In this document: positions 53,000-62,065 of the stretch, piece by piece
How the letters are laid out: the number at the start of each line of letters is the position of its first letter
Position numbering within the stretch: the first letter of the stretch is position 1
From: JANMZO01 sp031383405
Lineage (GTDB): Bacteria; Actinomycetota; Acidimicrobiia; Acidimicrobiales; JANYDT01
Length of the DNA: 64,000 nucleotides
Assembly: GCA_031383405.1 (NCBI GenBank)
Contig: JANMZO010000293.1
Location: 12,494 to 76,493, forward strand
Direction of reading: 5' to 3'
The notes under the pieces: generated by a model
Told to the model about the DNA's origin: nothing
Databases searched by the model: none
Seen by the model: the letters and a program-made list of their open reading frames with translations, nothing else
Position numbers and translations under genes: made by a program

Positions 53000-53003
53000 C
53001 CTT

Positions 53004-53444
53004 TCACGCGCCAGAGGCACCTTGGTGCTCAACCAGCACAACGGCGGTTCCCTGCACGACGCGCTCACCCTCGCGTTCGAGCCAGATCTCACACACCGCC
53101 CGCACCCCGTTCACGCCGTCAGCCGACGCCTCCGCTTCGATCAGTTCGACCACCCTCCCCCTGGCGACAACATGGTCTCCGTCGAGAACCGGACGTCCGA
53201 ACGTGACCGTCAAGCGGCGGACGCAGCTCGCACCGGCCCAGGCCAGCAACATGTTGACGAGGTATCCCAGGTTGAGCGGGCCCTGATTGATCACGCGTCC
53301 CCCAAGCCCGAGGCGCTCGTTCGCGGCACGGTCCCAGTGCACGGGATAGGGATCCCGAAGGATCGCAGCCATGGTCTTCATACGCGCGGGATCAACGCTC
53401 GGCATTTCCCATGGGGGAATCTCATCGCCGACGTGAACAATCAT
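53004..53444 (-). CDS. MaoC-like hot-dog dehydratase/hydratase subunit (146 aa)
   Basis: Single hot-dog domain. DPYPVHWDRAANERLGLGGRVINQGPLNLGYL contains the hydratase-2 Asp-x4-His pair (D-PYPV-H) and the following Gly/Asn loop. The second half has RLTVTFGRPVLDGDHVVARGRV. It likely acts with the adjacent 145-residue subunit as a heterodimeric (R)-specific enoyl-CoA hydratase, similar in plan to HadAB. Its ATG overlaps the stop of the upstream gene by four bases. Confidence 0.82.
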   Translation of the reverse strand: MIVHVGDEIPPWEMPSVDPARMKTMAAILRDPYPVHWDRAANERLGLGGRVINQGPLNLGYLVNMLLAWAGASCVRRLTVTFGRPVLDGDHVVARGRVVELIEAEASADGVNGVRAVCEIWLEREGERVVQGTAVVLVEHQGASGA

Positions 53445-53878
53445 GCGTCTCTCCGGAATCGCCAGCGGTTGGTGATCCTCGCCACCAGCCCGTCACGATC
53501 GAAGAGCTCTATGGAAAACGCCACCCGATCGACAACTCCGCCCGACCCATCCCCGCCGGTCGTGCGTTCGGCCTCGACAATTCCGCCTTCCATTCGGTAC
53601 CTCACGTGTTCCCGTAGAGGCTGCATGTACTCCCAGTCGTAGCTTTCCAGCCCCACCGATCCAGCGCCGGTCGCCCCGCCCAGCCGGAAAAGCTCGGTGA
53701 TACTTGTGCCGGCGCCCAGGATCGGGGCGTGGAACAGCACGACCGGGTGGGCGAGCCCGTCGGGTAGCGGCTCACGGCCCGTGCAATCCGTCAGCAACCA
53801 GTTCTCCCAGCGCTCGATGGTGTACGAACCACCCGCGAAGCGATGTCCGACGAGCGCGTGCAGTTCGGCTTCAGTCAT
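53441..53878 (-). CDS. Hot-dog partner subunit, FAS1-like dehydratase domain (145 aa)
   Basis: The sequence WENWLLTDCTGREPLP, PVVLFHAPILGAGTSITELFRLGG and SYDWEYMQPLREHVRYR fits the non-catalytic N-terminal MaoC-like (PF13452) hot-dog fold. It lacks the D-x4-H pair found in the partner encoded directly downstream (four-base overlap). The pair may hydrate enoyl-CoA in fatty-acid or steroid metabolism (inference). ATG 53878 is the start. Confidence 0.78.
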   Translation of the reverse strand: MTEAELHALVGHRFAGGSYTIERWENWLLTDCTGREPLPDGLAHPVVLFHAPILGAGTSITELFRLGGATGAGSVGLESYDWEYMQPLREHVRYRMEGGIVEAERTTGGDGSGGVVDRVAFSIELFDRDGLVARITNRWRFRRDA

Positions 53879-53901
53879 GGTGCTACTGGGGCAGGGGTGA
53901 C

Positions 53902-53935
53902 GGAATTCGATCGGGAATTCGATCGGGAATTCGGC
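53902..53935. repeat. 12-bp tandem repeat
   Basis: GGAATTCGATCG at 53902-53913 and 53914-53925, then a diverging third copy, in the gap between the divergent hydratase pair and the LLM oxidoreductase gene. Confidence 0.8.
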
Positions 53936-54106
53936 ATCGGGCGAAACTGACCGACAAGCCAGTTCAACGCAAAGAGTGTCACGTGACCAACCCTATGTGG
54001 TTTGTAGGGCGAGGTCGCAGTCAGACCCGCCAAACCAGGTCACAGTCGTCGGAACGGGTGCACCGCCCGATTTTGCCCGTCGACGGTGGCGTGCGAAGGT
54101 ACGCCG

Positions 54107-54976
54107 ATGAAATTCGGACTCGCATTCGCCAGCAGCATCGGAATCGAAGGCCCTGAGGCGCTGGAGCTGTGCCGTGAGGCCGAGGCCCTCGGCTTCGATT
54201 CGGTATGGGGCGGCGAGCACGTGATTCTGCCGACGACGATTGATTCGACGTATCCCTACACTGTTGACGGGAAGATCCCAGCGTTGCCCGACACGCCGAT
54301 TCCCGACCCACTCATCTGGCTGGCCTTCGTCGCCGCGGCGGCACCGACGCTTCGGCTCGGCACGTGCATCCTGATCGTCCCGCAACGCAACCCACTCGTG
54401 TTAGCCAAAGAACTCGCCACCCTGGATCGGCTGAGCGGAGGTCGGGTCGAGCTGGGAATCGGAGTCGGCTGGATGCGCGAGGAGTTCGACTCCCTCGGCG
54501 TTCCATGGGACCGGCGAGGGGCCCGCAACGACGAGTACATCGCCGCAATGCAGGCCCTGTGGGCCGGACCGCACGCGGAATTCCATGGCGAGTTCGTCGA
54601 CTTCGCCCCAGCAACCTGTAGTCCCCGTCCCGTCCAGAAGAAGATTCCCATCCATGTCGGTGGCGATACGCCGGTGGCGTTGCGGCGGACCGTTCGCATT
54701 GCCGACGGCTACTTCCCCGGTGAAGGCGACGCAACCCGCCTGGCCGAACTGATCGGTCGGCTCCACCGCACCGCGGTCGAGCGCGACCGCGATCCGAAGA
54801 CGATCGAGATCAACGCGATATTCGCCGGGTTCGCTGACCCAGCCGGGAGCGCGGAGAAGTTCGTCGAGATCGGTGTCGATCGGGCCATGGTCCCGGCGTT
54901 CGCGTTTGCCGGGCCGGGTGGGCTTGACCGAATGCGCGGCTTCGCCGAAAAGGTCATGCCCAGAGCGGGTCGTTGA
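54107..54976 (+). CDS. LLM-class (F420-dependent type) oxidoreductase (289 aa)
   Basis: Luciferase-like TIM barrel. It opens MKFGLAFASSIGIEGPEALE, with EAEALGFDSVWGGEHVILP, RLGTCILIVPQRNPLVLAKELATLDRLSGGRVELGIGVGW (cofactor-binding strand) and VGGDTPVALRRTVRIADGYFP. These match the F420-binding branch of the family common in actinobacteria, but FMN cannot be excluded. Substrate unknown. ATG 54107 is chosen, six codons and more past upstream frames that have no homology. Confidence 0.9.
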   Translation: MKFGLAFASSIGIEGPEALELCREAEALGFDSVWGGEHVILPTTIDSTYPYTVDGKIPALPDTPIPDPLIWLAFVAAAAPTLRLGTCILIVPQRNPLVLAKELATLDRLSGGRVELGIGVGWMREEFDSLGVPWDRRGARNDEYIAAMQALWAGPHAEFHGEFVDFAPATCSPRPVQKKIPIHVGGDTPVALRRTVRIADGYFPGEGDATRLAELIGRLHRTAVERDRDPKTIEINAIFAGFADPAGSAEKFVEIGVDRAMVPAFAFAGPGGLDRMRGFAEKVMPRAGR

Positions 54977-55054
54977 CCCGTCGCCCCTTTACACGCTGCT
55001 TCGCAGGTGACAGCACACCAATTGTCGATCAGGGTTCTGTTTCGAGGAACGAAC

Positions 55055-56065
55055 TCAGTTCGCGCTGCGCGGCTTTCGTTCAAGCAGCTTTGCCCCTTCG
55101 TCAAAGTCGGCCGGCTCCAGCCGCGTGAGGTCATCACGGTTGAGTTTGTCGATCACGTTGGTATCGATGGTCGACGCACCGGTTCCGTTGCCGGAAAGTC
55201 TGAGCGCCTGCCGGTTCAGAGACTGCTCGAACAGGTTCCTGGCGTAGCGGGCGTTGCCAAAGCCCTCGGTTCGCGCCACCCGCAGGAACAGATGCGTCAG
55301 CGCCCGACGTGATCCTTCGCCGAGCGTGTAGTCGGCATCTCTCACCAGTTTCTCCATAATCGCGACAAGCTCCTCTGCGGTGTAATCGGGGAAGGTGATC
55401 TCGCGGGAGAACCGCGAACGCAGGCCGGGGTTGGAGTTGAGGAACGTGTTCATCAACTTCGGATACCCGGCGACGATCACGACCAACCGACCACGGTGGT
55501 CTTCCATTCGCTTGAGGAGGGTCTCGATGGCTTCCCCGCCGAAGTCGAGCCCGCCGATATTCGGGGGCGACAGTGCATAGGCCTCGTCGATGAAGAGCAC
55601 GCCGTCGAGCGCCCGCTTGATGACCCGGTTCGTCTTCATGGCGGTGTGCCCGACGAACTGACCGACGAGCCCGGCCCGGTCGACTTCGACGATGTGACCG
55701 CGCTTCAGAAGACCGATCGAGCCGTACATTTCGCCGAGCAGCCGGGCCATCGTCGTCTTGCCGGTACCCGGATTTCCGAGGAAGGCGAGGTGCTGGCTGG
55801 TCGGAACATCGGCGAGCCCGTGTTCGCGTCGTTGCGCTTGGATTTCCAGGAACGCAACGATCGAACTCACCTGCTCCTTCACCGACTCCAGCCCGGCCAG
55901 GGCGTCGAGATCCGACTTCACCTCAGCGAGCGGGCGGGGTGCTGCGGCCGCCAACCCGGTTGGAATCCCTCCGCGTCGCTGTTCGACTGTTCGGTCGGCG
56001 GTGCGCCGCACCTGCTCGCCGACCTCCTTGAGCTTCTTGCGGATATCTTCGGGTCGCCGCAGCAT
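55055..56065 (-). CDS. CbxX/CfqX-type AAA ATPase (336 aa)
   Basis: AAA+ protein related to rubisco activase CbxX and to type VII-associated EccA-like ATPases. After a charged N-terminal region (EDIRKKLKEVGEQVRRTADRTVE) come LAGLESVKEQVSSIVAFLEIQ, Walker A LAFLGNPGTGKTTMARLLGEMY, the pore-region VGQFVGHTAMKT, Walker B GVLFIDEAYALSP and sensor/arginine-finger FLNSNPGLRSRFSREITFPDY. No rubisco or type VII genes are nearby, so its client is unknown. ATG 56065 or in-frame TTG 56071. Confidence 0.9.
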   Translation of the reverse strand: MLRRPEDIRKKLKEVGEQVRRTADRTVEQRRGGIPTGLAAAAPRPLAEVKSDLDALAGLESVKEQVSSIVAFLEIQAQRREHGLADVPTSQHLAFLGNPGTGKTTMARLLGEMYGSIGLLKRGHIVEVDRAGLVGQFVGHTAMKTNRVIKRALDGVLFIDEAYALSPPNIGGLDFGGEAIETLLKRMEDHRGRLVVIVAGYPKLMNTFLNSNPGLRSRFSREITFPDYTAEELVAIMEKLVRDADYTLGEGSRRALTHLFLRVARTEGFGNARYARNLFEQSLNRQALRLSGNGTGASTIDTNVIDKLNRDDLTRLEPADFDEGAKLLERKPRSAN

Positions 56066-56221
56066 GCCCAAGACCCTACCGGCGCCGGACGACCATTCCT
56101 ACACATACCGCCGCTTTCCCCTAGGCCGGGCGGGCGGAGGGCGGACGGAGGGCGGACGAGCGGGCGGACGATCACGGTGGCTCGCCGCCATTGGGCAAGC
56201 CACCTCCTGCGACCCTAGATT

Positions 56222-57217
56222 GTGACCATGACCAAGTCCCCCGTACATGTCACCGTGACCGGCGCTGCCGGGCAGATCGGTTACTCACTGTTGTTCCGCA
56301 TCGCCTCCGGCGCGCTTCTCGGGCCAGATCAGCCCGTCGTGCTGCGTCTCCTTGAAGTTGAGCCGGCCATGAAGGCACTCGATGGTGTGTGCATGGAGCT
56401 CGACGACTGCGCGTTCCCCCTACTGGCCGACATGGTTCCGACCAGCGATCTCAAGACCGCGTTCTCCGGCACCAGCTGGGGCCTGCTCGTCGGTGCCATG
56501 CCCCGCAAAGCCGGCATGGAGCGCGGCGACCTTCTTAGCGCCAACGGCGGAATCTTCAAACCGCAAGGGCAGGCCATCGCCGCCAACGCAGCGAGCGACG
56601 TGCGCATCGTCGTTGTCGGCAACCCGTGCAACACCAACTGCCTGATCGCCCGCTCAAACGCCAAGGAAATCCCGGCCGACCGCTGGTTCGCCATGACCCG
56701 TCTCGACCAGAACCGGGCCAAGGCGCAGCTGGCCAAGAAGGCCGGCGTTTCGATCACCGACGTCAAGCACGTCACCATCTGGGGTAACCACTCCGCCACG
56801 CAGTACCCCGACGCCCGCAATGCGATGATCAACGGCAAACCCGTCTTCGACATGATCAGCGATCACGAGTGGCTCGACAACGCGTTCATCTCGACCGTGC
56901 AAAAGCGCGGTGCGGCGATCATCGAAGCCCGTGGTCTGTCGTCGGCCGCCTCGGCCGCGAACGCAGCAATCGATTCGGTGACGAGCATTTGGAACCCGAC
57001 GGCACCCGACGACGTTGCATCGTTGGCCGTCATCAGCCGCGGCGAATACGGCGTTCCGGAAGGCCTGCAGTTCGGCTTCCCGATCGTCTCCGACGGTTCG
57101 TCCTGGAAGATCAAGGAAGGCCTGCCCATCGACGACTTCGCCAAGGGCAAGATCGCCATTACCACGAAGGAACTCCAGGAGGAGCTGGAGGAGGTTACGG
57201 CCCTCGGCCTGCTCTGA
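56222..57217 (+). CDS. mdh: Malate dehydrogenase (331 aa)
   Basis: NAD-dependent interconversion of malate and oxaloacetate. The NAD motif GAAGQIGYSLLFRIASG is near residue 14. Substrate Arg and loop residues appear in GAMPRKAGMERGDLL, NPCNTNCLIA and MTRLDQNRA, and the catalytic His in IWGNHSATQYPD. This matches the LDH-like, cytosolic-type Mdh of actinobacteria and Thermus. Start GTG 56222, or ATG 56228 two codons later. A hairpin terminator follows. Confidence 0.97.
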   Translation: MTMTKSPVHVTVTGAAGQIGYSLLFRIASGALLGPDQPVVLRLLEVEPAMKALDGVCMELDDCAFPLLADMVPTSDLKTAFSGTSWGLLVGAMPRKAGMERGDLLSANGGIFKPQGQAIAANAASDVRIVVVGNPCNTNCLIARSNAKEIPADRWFAMTRLDQNRAKAQLAKKAGVSITDVKHVTIWGNHSATQYPDARNAMINGKPVFDMISDHEWLDNAFISTVQKRGAAIIEARGLSSAASAANAAIDSVTSIWNPTAPDDVASLAVISRGEYGVPEGLQFGFPIVSDGSSWKIKEGLPIDDFAKGKIAITTKELQEELEEVTALGLL

Positions 57218-57243
57218 ACTTCCTTTCCGATATGTGAACAGAA

Positions 57244-57278
57244 GCCGTCTGCCCGACCGAACGGTCCGGGGAGGCGGC
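57244..57278 (+). terminator. Hairpin terminator after mdh
   Basis: GCCGTCTGCCCGACCG pairs with CGGTCCGGGGAGGCGGC with one mismatch and one bulge, followed by CTCTTTCGTTC. It lies 26 bp past the mdh stop and ends 20 bp before the stop of the convergent gene. Confidence 0.7.
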
Positions 57279-57298
57279 CTCTTTCGTTCTGGCGAAAG

Positions 57299-58420
57299 CT
57301 ACGCGTGCATATCAGTGTAGCCAGTGAAACCGCTCGGTTGGTGTTGGCCCGTGATCAGCATTTCAAGAATGCCCATGCCGACCGTGCCGTCTGATCGGGT
57401 GGCCTCGGCCAGAATCTGCACGTGGTTGTAGAGCGGGTTTTTCTCGTCGACGTCGGCGGTGACGAACTCGTCGTGGGTGCGTTCGTCGGGCCCGACGAAC
57501 GCACCGTGGCACCAAGTGGGATGCGAGTAACCGACGCCCATCATATAGAACGTGTTAAGCGCGCGTAGTTTTATGGAATAAGGAGCGCCCCCGCTTGGCG
57601 CAACATGAATCACGAAGTTGTCAGCATGCCTCGTGTTCGGTCGCCAATCGACTTCGTAGGTGTGCTTACTTTCACTGACCGGAAGTGCCGCAGGATCGTC
57701 ACCGACGGGAGCCGATGACATGTTCTCGTGCCATCGCGATCCGTCCGAATTCTCGTTGACGTCGAAGATCACGTTGAGGTCGGGAAAGTTCAAGGGCGCC
57801 CAAAGCCAGTAGTACCCGATCGTCGCCGGTCCGTCGGGGGCCGCCGGGTTCGGATCGCGTTGACCGACCGGTCGGATACCCCATGACCGGTCACGGGTGC
57901 CGAGCCAACTGTCGGGCGTTACCTCGATCCTGCGGTCCGGCGTCTCGATCCAACCCGTCCATGTTCCGTTCTGGGTCATGCGGGTGTAATCCATCGCGGT
58001 CAGATGACCCCAACCATACCGAAAGTGGGGTTCCTCAAATGCCGGGCCGCGCGCGGCGAACAGCAACTCGGCCCGCACCCCGGCTTCGGGCGCGTCGACG
58101 AGAACCCGAAGTTGCCGTAGCGGCTTTACGATTTGCACTGTGACGGGTCCGGCGGTCAGGTTCATCCGCTCCTCACCCATGATGCGACTGCCGCGTACGT
58201 TGCGCTGGACTCCGTCGCTCACGATACTGAAGGCGCCATCAGTAACGTTGCGCCCAGGATAGGTGCCGAAGGCGACAGCAAAGTACGTTGCCCCTGGTTC
58301 CGCTCCAGCACTTGGGTACCCGCAGAAGAAGAAGCGGTCGTAGAGATTCCGATCGGTTCCGGGGTCGCGGAACGGACGGGAGGTCTGATGGAGCGGGTAG
58401 TCGTCAGAGGCCGAGATCAC
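57299..58420 (-). CDS. AttH/CrtC-like beta-sandwich protein (373 aa)
   Basis: Hypothetical protein with the style of the lipocalin-like AttH/hydroxyneurosporene-synthase superfamily: NLYDRFFFCGYP, FAVAFGTYPGRNVTDGAFSI, RNVRGSRIM, FEEPHFRYGWGHLTAMDYTRMTQNGTWTG, DSWLGTRDRSWGIRPVG and YYWLWAPLNFPDLNVIF. The RDRSWGIR element is the most diagnostic piece. No signal peptide. Function is unknown; distant relatives act on lipids or isoprenoids. GTG 58420 is the start. The gene is divergent from a shorter protein of apparently the same fold at 58639. Confidence 0.7.
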   Translation of the reverse strand: MISASDDYPLHQTSRPFRDPGTDRNLYDRFFFCGYPSAGAEPGATYFAVAFGTYPGRNVTDGAFSIVSDGVQRNVRGSRIMGEERMNLTAGPVTVQIVKPLRQLRVLVDAPEAGVRAELLFAARGPAFEEPHFRYGWGHLTAMDYTRMTQNGTWTGWIETPDRRIEVTPDSWLGTRDRSWGIRPVGQRDPNPAAPDGPATIGYYWLWAPLNFPDLNVIFDVNENSDGSRWHENMSSAPVGDDPAALPVSESKHTYEVDWRPNTRHADNFVIHVAPSGGAPYSIKLRALNTFYMMGVGYSHPTWCHGAFVGPDERTHDEFVTADVDEKNPLYNHVQILAEATRSDGTVGMGILEMLITGQHQPSGFTGYTDMHA

Positions 58421-58638
58421 CAGTCTGTTCTACCGCACAACCCCATGACCTTACGACTCCGGAACCGTTCGTATCCCAGACCGATCAGGACAGATACGAA
58501 CATTCTCGCAGCGTGTCGGCTTCCGTCGTGAGACCGGCACGCTGCATGGTTTGATGATGAACGCTGCGGGCACTTCGCACCGTGATCTGCATTACACAAC
58601 CGAAATTTTTTTTGCGGTGTCCCAACTACCCTGGCCCC

Positions 58639-59493
58639 GTGTCATCTGCTTCCAAACCTGTTGCGTCGGGCGACGAGCGTCGCCATCCAGCCACCAGAGA
58701 CCCGTGGTGGGGAGAAACGTGGGGGTTCGAGTTCGGATCCCCCGATGCGACCCTCGGGGGCTTCGTCCAGATCATCGTGTATCCGCGCCGCAACGTTGCC
58801 TGGTTCTGGGCCGCCGTCGTCGGTGAGGGACGCAGGTACGTTCTCTGCCGCGATGACGACGTCACGCCGCCGACCAATCCCGACGTCCTTGAAGTACGCG
58901 GGGTAAGCCTATGGTCGCACGCGATCTGTGAGACACCGCTCGAACACTGGACGGTCGCCATGGAGGCCTACGCCGTCGAATTGGACGATCCCTTCGATGC
59001 ATGGCGGGGTGAACGGGGAGATCGCACAGGGCTGGCGTTCGACCTCGAGTGGGAAAGTCTCAATTCGTCACCCGTCTGGGCGCATACGAACGACGGTGTG
59101 GAGCGCTACGACGTCCCGTGCGAGGTGCATGGCGTGCTGCAGATCGGTGACGAGACGCTGACCGTCGCGTACGAAGGCTGGCGCCAACACTCCTGGGGCC
59201 GGCTCGACTGGTCAGATGCCATGCTGGCCGGGGTCCGAGCCAACGGAACCGGCCGTCGGCCACGGTCGGAGTGGACGGACTCCGTCACCACCGCCAGCGC
59301 CGGTGCGGCCGCTGCCGCCCCTGACTGGGAAATTGCCGGGCCAATGGTTGGGCGACACGCGGTTGCGCACGCCCCGTTCCTGTCCCAGGGGCCCAGTGCT
59401 CACGTGGTGCCGATTCTTCGAACGTTCGACCGGGTCATCAGCGACGGGCATGACGCGCCCGGGTGGCGGGAACAGCTCGGCGAACGCCGGTAA
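58639..59493 (+). CDS. Second AttH/CrtC-like protein (284 aa)
   Basis: The protein contains DPWWGETWGFEFGSPDATLGGFVQIIVYPRRNVAWFWAAVVG, then HAICETPLEHWTVAMEAYAVELDDP and GWRQHSWGRLDW, the last corresponding to the RxxSWGxR signature in the divergently transcribed neighbour. Overall it resembles the DUF7064/7065-type halves of the same superfamily, with a Pro/Ala-rich C-terminal part. GTG 58639 is preferred; the upstream ATG at 58582 adds a Phe-rich leader without homology. A joint function of the two genes is plausible but unproven. Confidence 0.65.
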   Translation: MSSASKPVASGDERRHPATRDPWWGETWGFEFGSPDATLGGFVQIIVYPRRNVAWFWAAVVGEGRRYVLCRDDDVTPPTNPDVLEVRGVSLWSHAICETPLEHWTVAMEAYAVELDDPFDAWRGERGDRTGLAFDLEWESLNSSPVWAHTNDGVERYDVPCEVHGVLQIGDETLTVAYEGWRQHSWGRLDWSDAMLAGVRANGTGRRPRSEWTDSVTTASAGAAAAAPDWEIAGPMVGRHAVAHAPFLSQGPSAHVVPILRTFDRVISDGHDAPGWREQLGERR

Positions 59494-59565
59494 CGGGCCC
59501 CTTCGCACGGAAACGGTCAGGGCAGAAACGATCAGCGCAGAACGATCAGCGCAGAACAACCAGCG

Positions 59566-61161
59566 TCAACGGTCGAAGGGATCGCCAGGGTCCTTTTCGA
59601 ACCGGTCGAGATCGGGACGGTACCTACCATACGGATCTCCGTCGGTTCGATCAGTCGGCCCGCTCGGCTCTGCGCCGTTGCCCGAAGAACGGAACCAGGG
59701 TGCCCTCGGAGGGCTCCAGCGGTTGCCACTCGGCTCGTCATCGCTTGGACCCCCGCCACCGGCAGCGGAACCAGCCGGGGCGGGGCGGACCGACTTCTTT
59801 GCACCGGCGGCCGACCGGAGGCCGAGCTCTCGGACCGCCTCGCCGAGTGTCGCGACGCGCAACAAGATGATCGGGCCATCGAAGTCAGGGGTCGACGCCG
59901 GTACGATCGCGGTGACGAATCCCAGACGGGCCGCTTCCGAAAGTCGCCGGGTCATGTGGCTCACCGATCGGACCTCACCGGCCAGGCCCACTTCGCCGAT
60001 CGCCACGACATCTGACGGAACCACTACTTCACTGTGAGCCGACGCGAGCGCGAGGGCGAGCGCCAGATCGGCAGCCGGTTCGGTGAGGCGTACACCTCCG
60101 ACTACAGATGCAAACACGTCACACCATGACAGAACGGTCTGTGCACGTTGGGCCAGGACTGCAAGCAGCAGCGCCACGCGGTTTCCGTCGACCCCGGTCG
60201 CTGTGCGACGTGGGTTGGGCGAGGTCGTAGGCGTGACGAGCGCCTGCGTTTCGACGAGCAGTGGGCGCTGACCTTCCATCGTGCACGCCACGACGGAGCC
60301 TGACGCACCGTGTTTGCGGTCCCCCAGCAACAGTGCTCCGGGGTCGGCGACCCCGATCAGGCCGGCTTCGACCATTTCGAATATACCGAGTTCACCGGTC
60401 GCCCCGAAACGGTGCTTCACCGCTCGCAGCAGGCGAAGAGCATGATGGCGGTCACCCTCGAACGAAAGCACCGTGTCAACAACGTGCTCAAGCACCCGGG
60501 GTCCGGCCAGCGAACCTTCCTTGGTGACGTGCCCAACGAGAATGACGGTGATGTCTTTCTCCTTCGCCATCCGAACCAGGGCGTTGGCACACTCGCGAAC
60601 CTGGCCGACGCTACCCGGACTGGACGCCAGGGCAGGATCGGCGATCGTCTGAATCGAGTCGACAACAACGATGTCAGGCATGACGGCGTCGATGTGACCG
60701 AACAACGATGCCAGGTTGTTTTCGGCCGCAAGAAACACGAGGGGATGAAGCGCGTCGAGCCGCTCGGCTCGGAGTCTGACCTGCTGACGCGACTCCTCGC
60801 CGGAGGCCAGAAGACACCTGGCGCCGGCGCGGGCCAACGAAGCCAGCAACTGCAGGAGCAATGTGGACTTACCAATTCCGGGTTCGCCACCCACGAGCGT
60901 GACCGACCCCGGCACCAGCCCACCGCCCAGGACCCGGTCGAGCTCGGAGATCCCGGTCGGACGACTGGCCCATTCGCTCGGGTCGACATCGGTGATTGCT
61001 ATCGCCGGTTCGACCGGACGCACAGAAAGCGTCGCAACGGCCGGGCCGTCGAGTTCTTCGTGCATGGTGTTCCACTCGCCACACGACCCGCAGCGACCGG
61101 CCCACTTCGCCGCCCCCGCACCACAAGAAGTGCAGCGGAAGATTGTTCGGACCTTACTCAT
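59566..61161 (-). CDS. radA: DNA repair protein RadA/Sms (531 aa)
   Basis: Hexameric helicase-like protein promoting branch migration in recombination. N-terminal zinc finger CTSCGAGAAKWAGRCGSC (cysteines 9, 12, 24, 27), Walker A GGEPGIGKSTLL, RadA-specific motif KHRFG (usually KNRFG, Asn to His here), and the Lon-like C-terminal domain with VGLAGEVRSVSHMTRRLSEAARLGF. A Pro/Gly/Asp-rich tail of roughly 70 residues is longer than usual. The start ATG 61161 sits in the last unit of a six-copy 19-bp tandem array, of which five units carry ATGAGT. Confidence 0.95.
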   Translation of the reverse strand: MSKVRTIFRCTSCGAGAAKWAGRCGSCGEWNTMHEELDGPAVATLSVRPVEPAIAITDVDPSEWASRPTGISELDRVLGGGLVPGSVTLVGGEPGIGKSTLLLQLLASLARAGARCLLASGEESRQQVRLRAERLDALHPLVFLAAENNLASLFGHIDAVMPDIVVVDSIQTIADPALASSPGSVGQVRECANALVRMAKEKDITVILVGHVTKEGSLAGPRVLEHVVDTVLSFEGDRHHALRLLRAVKHRFGATGELGIFEMVEAGLIGVADPGALLLGDRKHGASGSVVACTMEGQRPLLVETQALVTPTTSPNPRRTATGVDGNRVALLLAVLAQRAQTVLSWCDVFASVVGGVRLTEPAADLALALALASAHSEVVVPSDVVAIGEVGLAGEVRSVSHMTRRLSEAARLGFVTAIVPASTPDFDGPIILLRVATLGEAVRELGLRSAAGAKKSVRPAPAGSAAGGGGPSDDEPSGNRWSPPRAPWFRSSGNGAEPSGPTDRTDGDPYGRYRPDLDRFEKDPGDPFDR

Positions 61162-61269
61162 AACGGCGCCCCCAACTCATAACGGCGCCCCCAACTCATA
61201 ACGGCGCCCCCAACTCATAACGGCGCCCCCAACTCATAACGGCACGTCCAACTCATACCGGCACGCCCA
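61156..61269. repeat. Six-copy 19-bp tandem array spanning the radA start and the 3' end of the upstream gene
   Basis: Units ACTCATAACGGCGCCCCCA at 61156-61174, 61175-61193, 61194-61212 and 61213-61231, with diverging units at 61232-61250 and 61251-61269. Read on the minus strand, five units contain ATGAGT, the first two codons of radA; only the last unit (61156-61174) leads into radA. The outermost unit lies in the coding end of the LppM-like gene. Confidence 0.95.
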
Positions 61270-61990
61270 ACTGCTGAGCGTTGCGCCGTTTATGCGCGGC
61301 CAGGAGTAAGACCAGTCCGACGAACGAGACAACGACCGCGGCCAAACCGACAAGCGCTTCGTAGGCAAACCGCCTTGCCTTCAGCGCTACCGGCTGCGTC
61401 TCCCCGAGGGCGACATCCCATTGGTTCGAGACGTCGAGCAGTTCGGCCGACAGCACCAACCGGAAGGCATCCTTCAGGTCGACACCGGCCTGACGCGCCA
61501 CCTCGCTGTCGTCGACCCCAAGGTTCGAGGAACTACCGGTCAAAGCCTTGAGACTCGGGTCGCCGAAGGTGCCGAGCCCCCCTCGTAAATCGACGCTGCC
61601 CGCCAATTCAAGTTCGATCCCGGCCAGATTCTTCTTGCGGATCAGCTTGACCGACGAGAGCGAGCCTTTGGGTCCGGTCAGTTGCTGCAGTATGAGGTTG
61701 GCCTCATGCACATCGGCGAACGACTTTTCGGCGTGGATCGTGGATCCCCCGGCATCGGCGGGCAACAGCCCGCCGACCGCCCAACCTCCCGCCGAAAGAT
61801 CCTTGGTGAGTAAACGGGAATCGCCGGTGCCGAGGCCAATCGTGGCCGCCCGGTCGAGCGACAGGTCGACGGTGACCAGGCCGGCACCAGCCTCGTCGCT
61901 GCGCACGTTGACCCTCGCGTCGGTTCGGCATGCGGTGAGGATCATTCCCAACAGCATCAGAAACAAGGTTGAGCGGAACGATCGAAACAC
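61253..61990 (-). CDS. LppM/DUF3153-like lipoprotein with C-terminal membrane anchor (245 aa)
   Basis: A signal peptide ends in a lipobox (GMILTAC). The domain DARVNVRSDEAGAGLVTVDLSLDRAA...LLTKDLSAGGWAVGGLLPADAGGSTIHAEKSFADVHEANLILQQL has the LppM arrangement, followed by a C-terminal membrane helix (ALVGLAAVVVSFVGLVLLLAAHKRR) with a basic end. LppM-like proteins of actinobacteria are surface lipoproteins of unclear function. GTG 61990 is the start. The 3' end (last few codons) lies in the radA tandem array. Upstream of radA on the same strand. Confidence 0.8.
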   Translation of the reverse strand: MFRSFRSTLFLMLLGMILTACRTDARVNVRSDEAGAGLVTVDLSLDRAATIGLGTGDSRLLTKDLSAGGWAVGGLLPADAGGSTIHAEKSFADVHEANLILQQLTGPKGSLSSVKLIRKKNLAGIELELAGSVDLRGGLGTFGDPSLKALTGSSSNLGVDDSEVARQAGVDLKDAFRLVLSAELLDVSNQWDVALGETQPVALKARRFAYEALVGLAAVVVSFVGLVLLLAAHKRRNAQQLGVPV

Positions 61991-62065
61991 AGTCGCTCAC
62001 GTTAAACCCTACGTATGACAACGGAGACCAACAGACCGTCGGGAGTGGTGGGCCCGGGCGTCAAT

